NCBI GenBank assembly: GCA_004194705.1
Contig: SADC01000872.1
Span: 124,001-188,000, forward strand
From: Ditylenchus dipsaci
Taxonomy: Eukaryota; Nematoda; Chromadorea; Rhabditida; Anguinidae
Reading direction: 5' to 3'
DNA length: 64,000 nt
Within the stretch, counting starts at the first letter, position 1, and every line of letters starts with the position of its first letter. The translations under genes and the position numbers were made by a program. Positions 57,728-64,000 of the stretch are shown here, piece after piece. The notes beneath the pieces are model-generated. The model searched no databases, was not told where the DNA came from, and saw only the letters and a list, made by a program, of their open reading frames with translations.

Positions 57728-58261
57728 TCCACCACCCCCCCCCCACGGGGACTGATCAGATCGAGGAGATAACATCATATTCGTGTTTCTCGACCCCAAT
57801 TTCATGAGAAAGCCGGCTGTTTTTTTAATTCTGAGAAAAAAAAATTTTTTCGAACCACAGGGGGGGTATCATGGTTTTTTAGTCAAAATTTGAAAAATTT
57901 GAATTGGCGCCTTTTGAATTTTAAAGGGATTGAGGGCTGTATAGGGAGGGGAAGGGAATAAAAGGGGGCCACTAATCACACAGGGCCACTAACAAGAAGA
58001 TGTTAAACATAGTTTTGAATACTGGGCCTACCGCATAAATAAACTCTGGTATGCATGCTTTTTCATGCATCCAGAGTCACTTTCGAGTGATTTGTGTCTA
58101 AGGTATGTGGGTGTGCGCATCTCAACTCCAAGCCCCCAAGCCCCCAAAATTTTTTTTTCTCAGAATTAAAAAAACAGCCGGCTTTCTCATGAAATCGGGG
58201 TCGAGAAACACGAATATGATGTTATCTCCTCGATCTGATCAGTCCCGTGGGGGGGGGATTC
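57728..58261. repeat. Palindrome enclosing family D copy 3
   Basis: CGGGGACTGATCAGATCGAG, CACGAATATGATG-type and GAAAGCCGGCTGTTTTTTT arms occur in complement at 58145-58261; family D (58000-58135) sits in the middle. G/C homopolymers of 9-10 mark both outer edges. Confidence 0.65.
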
Positions 58262-58956
58262 GAAACTGCAACCAAATTTTGATATTATCAAACCTTATTC
58301 ACCACATGATTTTACATTTGATAGCATGGTTGGTTTTCAATTTGATTTTTTTTTTCAAATTTTCAGGCCATCCACGTGAACATACACCTGACCAGAAGGT
58401 ACCTACCCTGGGTTTGGGGTTCGGATGGGTGAAATAGCGGTTTCGGTCCTATCAAACAGGATTTACCACACAATTTCACGTCGAAAATAAGGTTTGAATG
58501 TGGTATAATGACTGTGACTTTTCAAAGATTACTTTTACTACTTTTTTGTACCGGAGGCGAATTGTCCCGGGAGGCGAATCGGCCGGAGGCGAATTGTCGC
58601 GGACCCTGCTCCATGGCTCTCTTGCAAGTGGTAAGTGCCAAAAACTAATGGTCTATAATTCGAAGATCTCACTTTATTTTGAGCTTGCTTTTAAAAACAT
58701 AATTATGATCAGGGTTTACATCTGTACTGATTTATCAGGGATTTCCTAACTTTTTTGGTCACCAAGGGTACCTAATAAAAATCCTAATTTTGCAAATTAG
58801 GATCAGTAAACCCTGATTCTGACGGGCTACAGTGAATTAATCTCCGGTAAATTCGTCTCATAGTGAAAGCAAGGGTTCAAATACGCCTAGTATCAACAAT
58901 TTTTTTAAAATTTATTATTATTCTTTAATCTTTTTTGTGGTAAATCTAGGTCAGAG

Positions 58957-59119
58957 ACAATGTTTCCAAAAAGCAGAAGCAGAATCGCACAAGCAGAAGG
59001 AGAAGCATAATACCACAAGCAGAAGCAGAATTCTAGTCAAAATTCTAGTCAAATTCTGCTTCTGCTTGTGACATTATGCTTCTGCTTGTGCAATTCCGCT
59101 TCTGCTTTTTGGAAACACT
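58957..59119. mobile_element. CAGAAGC palindromic hAT-like element, target GGTCAGAG
   Basis: Ends ACAATGTTTCCAAAAAGC and GCTTTTTGGAAACACT; GGTCAGAG at 58949-58956 and 59120-59127. Confidence 0.75.
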
Positions 59120-59127
59120 GGTCAGAG

Positions 59128-59407
59128 GGCTGTACACCGAAATATACGCGCCAATTTGGTACTTGTTGTTTTGGTACGCCGTCGTTTTGGTACGAAATTT
59201 TTTAGTGAGAATTGTTTCGGTAAGAGATTTTTAGTAAGAAATTTTTCGGTGACAGCACGAAAAACGGTATTTTGGTAAGAGATTTTTTAATACGCGGTTA
59301 TTTCGGTAAGTAATTTTTTGGTAACAGCACGAAAAATTTCGTACCAAAACGACCGCGTACCAAAACGACCAAGTACCAAATTGGCGCGTATATTTCGGTG
59401 TACAGCC
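59128..59407. mobile_element. Palindromic hAT-like element, target GGTCAGAG
   Basis: Ends GGCTGTACACCGAAATATAC and complement; GGTCAGAG at 59120-59127 and 59408-59415. Directly abuts the preceding element through the shared 8-mer. Confidence 0.8.
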
Positions 59408-59419
59408 GGTCAGAGAACT

Positions 59420-60125
59420 CATTTTTATATAAAGACTTGGAAATCATAAAAAAGCGGACTGATGTAATTCAACCTGAACGGGTACTAGTATACCGCAAAT
59501 TTGTACATTTTAACACGAGAAAGGCTTACCGGGACAAGCGGACGATCTGGTGCAGTTTTTCACGTAGATGATTTTTGTGTATAGGAGAATGTGATTGTAT
59601 GTGATTAAGAGACGTAATAACCGATTTCAAATGGACGACCATTGCAGGAAAAGTGGGAAATCTCCTGAGACGCAGACACCACTCATCTCACGACTTTGTC
59701 TATGACTGCAATATGTTAAAAGGACCGCTGCAATCTGCTCTTTCGAATGGGTGTATGTGGGCAACAAGCTGTCTGCGAAAATTTGGACGACCAGCGTCCA
59801 ATTGACAAAAGCACCATTTATCACCTGTCGAATTTGCACTTAAAGCCGACTTCGTCAATACTTGTAGAGAAATTCAATAACTACAAGATAGGCCAAAAAT
59901 TAGCATAATAATTCAACAAAAGTCATTCAGAAGCTACAGGAGAAGAGGTAAAACCAGCTGTTTTCCTGGTATTGGAATACCTTGTTTGGTATAGTCCTGG
60001 CCGATTTTCTGAAGAATATTAAGAGTGCGATATATTAAAATGTTTAGCGAGAAAAATACAACAGAAGTAATACAAAGACTCACAAGACAACAAGCCACTT
60101 TCAAGAAAATTCAAGCCAAACAAAA
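59420..60125. other. No supported feature
   Basis: Short frames on both strands without domain signal and no clear repeat. Confidence 0.35.
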
Positions 60126-60129
60126 TTGG

Positions 60130-60375
60130 GCGCTACCGGAATATACCCCTCCCAAGAAGCGCTACTGGAAAAATACCCCAGCCATTAGTTTAGGCTTTCA
60201 CTTATGCCCGTTGGCTTAGGATTAGGTTCAGGCTCAGGGCCTGGCCATTACTACCAGGGCTTTTGTACAACTTTTTTTTTTTTTTCAAAAACGGCGGTTT
60301 TAGGTACTCTCCGAAAATTATGGGGAAGGTATATTGCAGTAGCTTTTTTAGGATTGGTATATTTCAGTAACGTCA
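60130..60375. repeat. Dispersed repeat family G, copy 2
   Basis: GCTTAGGATTAGGTTCAGGC and GGCTCAGGGCCTGGCCATTA are shared with 14200-14475; ends carry GGAATATACCCCTCC and GGTATATT words. Confidence 0.5.
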
Positions 60376-61317
60376 AAATTTGACCCCGAATCTCCACAAA
60401 AACCAGGGCTTTTGGACGAAAATTCAGGTAGCTATGGATTGGTTTTGTAATCTTCTCAAAAATTTCTAGGGCATTTGTATTTCCTTTCTTTTCGAGAAGA
60501 TTGAAGAACTAGGCTGGCAGCTTGGTAATGTATCACAGAGTCACTTTCGAGCAGCGCACGTAACTCAAAATTAAAAAAAAGACATTTGGGTAAAAAAGGG
60601 TAAAATCCCAACTGACAGCCCCAACTGACCGCCTTTTTGAATTTTATTAGTCCTGACACGAAAAAATTGTTGAAACTCATTTTTCTTCTGTCCCATCGAA
60701 TCAGTCAGTAGCACGCACCTAAGCATAAGCTTCAAAAAGGGTTGTCAAGACGCAAAAGACAAAATGTCACAAATGAAGCCAAAACCACTTGAAACCATCC
60801 AAAACTACTCCATACACTTCAAACCGCCGGAAACGGTTAGGTGTTGGTACTCAGGTGGCGGTCCTCAAGCAGCTGTTCCTGGGTGGTGCTACTTCTGTGG
60901 TGCTACTCATGTAGTGGTATTCTGAGGCATTAAGCGAATAGATCCACACATTGGCTCACACACGAATTGGTCCACACTTTTCAAATTCATCGATTTTGAT
61001 AAATTCTGCAGGAATTTGAATTTTTTAGTCTGAACCAATTAAACCAAGTGGTCGTCCACTTGGTGCTAATTTTTTACGTTTTGTAATGTTCCAAAACCTG
61101 ATATATGGATGAACTCGGATAGGCTGAAATAGACGGATAGAAAAAACTGGACTCAGCTGGAGTTGAAAAAAATAAGTAAAAAAAATAAAAAAAAAATAAA
61201 TAAATAAATAACAATTTATGTGTAATAGATAACTCTAATTTTGGCCTGCATTTTAAGATATTACACGCCCAGGGGATGCATAAATTAGAGCAAACACCAC
61301 TCATTTCCAGTTGGGGG

Positions 61318-61490
61318 CCAAAAAAGGACATTTTGACCATTTTTGAAGAAAAAAGGTCATTTTATCCCGTGCTTATTGCTATTTCGGAGCAAAAAAAAGA
61401 TTTTTACTAAAAGCTTCAAAAATAAAAAAGATTTTGGGTCCCGGAAAAAAGACAAATCTTTTTAAAAGGACATATACGAGCCCTGCTTTC
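61318..61490 (+). mobile_element. Truncated hAT-like MITE
   Basis: Matches 17358-17566 from AAAAGGACATTTTGACCAT to the right end GAGCCCTG; the left end is missing. It is followed by CTTTCGAG of family D, as if inserted there. Confidence 0.6.
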
Positions 61491-61645
61491 GAGTGATTTG
61501 TATCTAAGGTATGTGTGTGCGTATCTCAACTCCAAATCGCCTGCACCACCGAAGGAGGCGCAAGGGGTTAGAGATTCGCGCACTCACTTACCTTAGACAT
61601 AATTCCGAGCAAGACTCTTAATCATAAAATGCACATAGAGTCTCT
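61491..61645 (+). repeat. Dispersed repeat family D, partial copy
   Basis: TCGAGTGATTTGTATCTAAG to GCACTCACTTACCTTAGAC, with the GC-rich hairpin centre reduced. Confidence 0.6.
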
Positions 61646-61929
61646 TTTTGCCACGGCACATGTTGAAAAACATGGTAGACAGCCAAAAAATACAAACATA
61701 AACTTTTTTAACATTTCACCACGAAAAGAGTCCCCTTTTATGGGATAATACCGTATTCTCTCTAATAGAACCACATGTGGTTCTATTAGAAAGTGTGGTT
61801 GTATTATAGAGAATACCGTATTCCTTTTGCCCGTAGAATATTTATTTTTGCCCGTAGATTTTGAATGCAATAATACTCGTTTTTGCTATGATACTCGTTT
61901 TTGCTCGTAGATTTTTCTTTTTCGCCCGC

Positions 61930-62530
61930 AGACTTTAAAAGAGAGGTTTTGTAATTTTGTCCTTTGGTCGGTCCCCTCGGAAAATGGGAAATTGAGTGTT
62001 TGGGCTATAACGAAAGCCCACGATGTGTTGGGCATGATAGCACTGAATTCGACCACTTTTTGGTAATTCACCGAGCTGTGGCCTCCCAAAGTTTGGCACT
62101 CAGAAAAACCAGTACATTTCTTAAAGCAGTTCATATTTAGAAAAAATCTCATGATGTGCAATTTTTTGAAAACCCATTCGACGCAGAATGAGTTGCTCTT
62201 TCTAATAAGCACAAAAACATTATTATCTGTTGTAAGTTTTAGCGAAAAAATGTGTTTTTCTCAAAAATTCAGCTTTTTCGAACACTAATTTTCGGCCAAA
62301 AAACCGCCATAGAAATTGGAAATCTGCCCGCTCCATCCTAACTTTTAGTGTATCAGAAAGATAATTTTATAAGGCATATTTCTGGCGAAAAAGTTCCGAA
62401 AAAATTGGGGGAGGCAAGACGAAAAAGGCTTTCGAAGTTTGCCAGTCATCCTGACTCTTTCAAACTTTTAGCGTGAAAATTTTTTTCGCTCAGCAGACCC
62501 TGAATCCTGACACCGGATTCGTGATCAGCG
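61930..62530. repeat. 600-bp dispersed repeat, copy 2
   Basis: Second copy of 27000-27600; ends near CCTGACACCGGATTCGTGAT, a motif also at 49770-49790 and 50105-50125. Confidence 0.65.
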
Positions 62531-62544
62531 TATAGAATTCGCTT

Positions 62545-62705
62545 GTGAAACTACGCTTAGAAGCATTGCTTGACTAGCATATTTCAAACCTTCTCAAGAC
62601 AATAAATATTAGAATTAATAATATTGACTTGTTTGAATATTTATTGTCTTGAGAGGAATTTGAAATAGGACAGTCAAATTATACTTCTAAGCGTAGTTTC
62701 ACAAG
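62545..62705. repeat. Palindrome
   Basis: GCTTGTGAAACTACGCTTAG and complement 120 bases on, with ACAATAAATATT and AATATTTATTGTCTTGAGA inside. Confidence 0.6.
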
Positions 62706-62939
62706 CAAATCAAGTACGCTGATTACGAATCCGGGGTCGTATTCAGGTCGGTTAGTAGAGTCAGTAGATCAAGAGTTACTCTTGATCCTACTCGCACTTG
62801 AAACGGGTTGAGTAGAGTTTTGGATCATGAGTTACTCGTGATCCTACTCGTCCGTCTGAAACGAGTTGAGTAGAGTTTTGGATCAAAAGTTACTCGCGAT
62901 CCTACTCGAGCAGCGAGTAATTTTTGATCTGAGTAGAAT

Positions 62940-63080
62940 TGAGTTCTTCTCGCTTAACTCGAGTTATACTCAACCAACTCGGCTTCCAACCCCCGAGTTT
63001 TACGAGTAAATTAAATTTTTTTGAATTTTCTCGAGTTCTACTCGCCCAACTCGGCTTTCTAACCCCGAATCTTTTATTCA
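62940..63080 (-). repeat. Inverted satellite units
   Basis: Two units of the following satellite in reverse orientation (CTCGCCCAACTCGGCTTTCT). Confidence 0.65.
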
Positions 63081-63299
63081 AAATCAATTCCTCAGCAAGT
63101 AAAAATAATGTATCTTGAAATTATAAATTAATAAAAACTCATTATCAACACAACTGTCAAGCTTACTGATGTAAATCACGAGTTTCAATCTACTCTATTC
63201 ATACTAAACACTCTAATCATGCTCTAATTATACTTCACTCGTTTTTGAAAAAGCCAAGTTGGGCGAGTAAAACCCAACCTGATCAAAAAATAAATTTGC

Positions 63300-64000
63300 T
63301 CGTAAACTCGGGGTTAGAAAGCCGAGTTGGGGGAGTAGAACTCGAGAAAATTAATAAAAATTAATTTACTAGTAAAACTCGGGGTTAGAAAGCCGAGTTG
63401 GGCGAGTAGAACTCGAGAAAATTAAAAAAAAATAATTTACTAGTAAAACTCGAGGTTAGAAAGCCGAGTTGAGCGAGTAGAACTCGAGAAAATTAAAAAA
63501 AATTAATTTACTAGTAAACTCGGGTTAGAAAGCCGAGTTGGGCGAGTAGAACTCGAGAAAATTCAAAAAAAAATTAATTTACTCGTAAACTCGGGGTAGA
63601 AGCCGAGTTGGTTGAGTAGAACTCGAGAAAATTAATAAAAAATTAATTTACTAGTAAAACTCGGGGTTAGAAAGCCGAGTTGGGCGAGTAGAACTCGAGA
63701 AAATTAAAAAAAATTAATTTACTAGTAAAACTCGGGGGTTGGAAGCCGAGTTGGTTGAGTAGAACTCGAGAAAATTCAAAAAAAAATTAATTTACTCGTA
63801 AAACTCGGGTTAGAAAGCCGAGTTGGGCGAGTAGAACTCGAGAAAATTAAAAAAAAATAATTTACTCGTAAACTCGGGGTTAGAAAGCCGAGTTGGGCGA
63901 GTAGAACTCGAGAAAATTAAAAAAAATTAATTTACTAGTAAAACTCGGGGTTAGAAAGCCGAGTTGGGGAGTAGAACTCGAGAAAATTAATAAAAATTAA
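63300..64000 (+). repeat. About 70-bp satellite array, ten units, running off the window
   Basis: Units of 68-73 bases start at about 63305, 63378, 63449, 63519, 63589, 63658, 63731, 63803, 63871 and 63942. Consensus words are AACTCGGGGTTAGAAAGCCG, AGTTGGGCGAGTAGAACTCG and AGAAAATTAAAAAAAATTAA. Confidence 0.85.

Noticed and set aside
63300..64000. Regular repeats resembling a CRISPR array
   Set aside because: No unique spacers; the units are contiguous satellite copies in a eukaryotic genome.

Overview
The window is eukaryotic DNA, most likely from a nematode. It is AT-rich, its genes are split into many small exons by GT-AG introns of about 34 nt to more than 3 kb, and it is packed with short inverted-repeat transposons. 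The nematode call rests on a neuropeptide precursor carrying AMRNSLVRFG flanked by KK and KR, which is the FLP-11 peptide type. It is also supported by splice acceptors lying only 5-6 nt upstream of three start codons, as expected for spliced-leader trans-splicing. The species is not identifiable from the sequence alone; an intron-rich, repeat-rich early-branching nematode would fit.

Seven protein genes can be reconstructed exon by exon. In order they are: (1) 4400-8994 (+), a 4F2/CD98 heavy-chain-like amino-acid transporter subunit (SLC3A2 family); (2) 9928-10493 (-), an unrecognised 110-residue protein with a signal peptide and one membrane span; (3) 13141-23168 (-), the 3' part of a very large secreted protein with about 18 Kazal-like domains in 24 exons; (4) 35594-39008 (+), the FLP-11-like neuropeptide precursor in two exons; (5) 40889-43421 (+), the ARL3 small GTPase in ten exons, the first of which codes only the initiator Met; (6) 47008-50744 (+), a BNIP3/NIX/DCT-1 mitophagy receptor; (7) 52398-53948 (-), the SH3-SH2-SH3 adaptor GRB2/SEM-5/Drk in ten exons, one of 14 nt. 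The genes do not form a pathway together; they look like ordinary, widely spaced neighbours.

Ten single-base frameshifts interrupt five of these otherwise well conserved genes. Every one is repaired by adding one base to an existing short homopolymer run, so they look like systematic under-calls in the assembly, not pseudogenes.

The rest is mobile DNA, and many elements can be delimited by their target-site duplications. They include hAT-type elements with exact 8-bp duplications (2228-2947, 3861-4071, 17358-17566, 19381-20451 with transposase remnants, 21636-21796, and 58957-59119 next to 59128-59407). There is a family of at least ten palindromic elements flanked by TTAA with AGGGGCATG-type ends, and several TA-flanked pogo/mariner-like elements, including a 1161-bp near-perfect palindrome at 55025-56185. 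Three palindromes have 3-bp TTA/TCA duplications and are Harbinger-like. A roughly 70-bp satellite array runs off the right edge from about 63300. The long spaces 23.2-35.6 kb, 43.4-47.0 kb and 54-64 kb hold these repeats and no gene that I can support.
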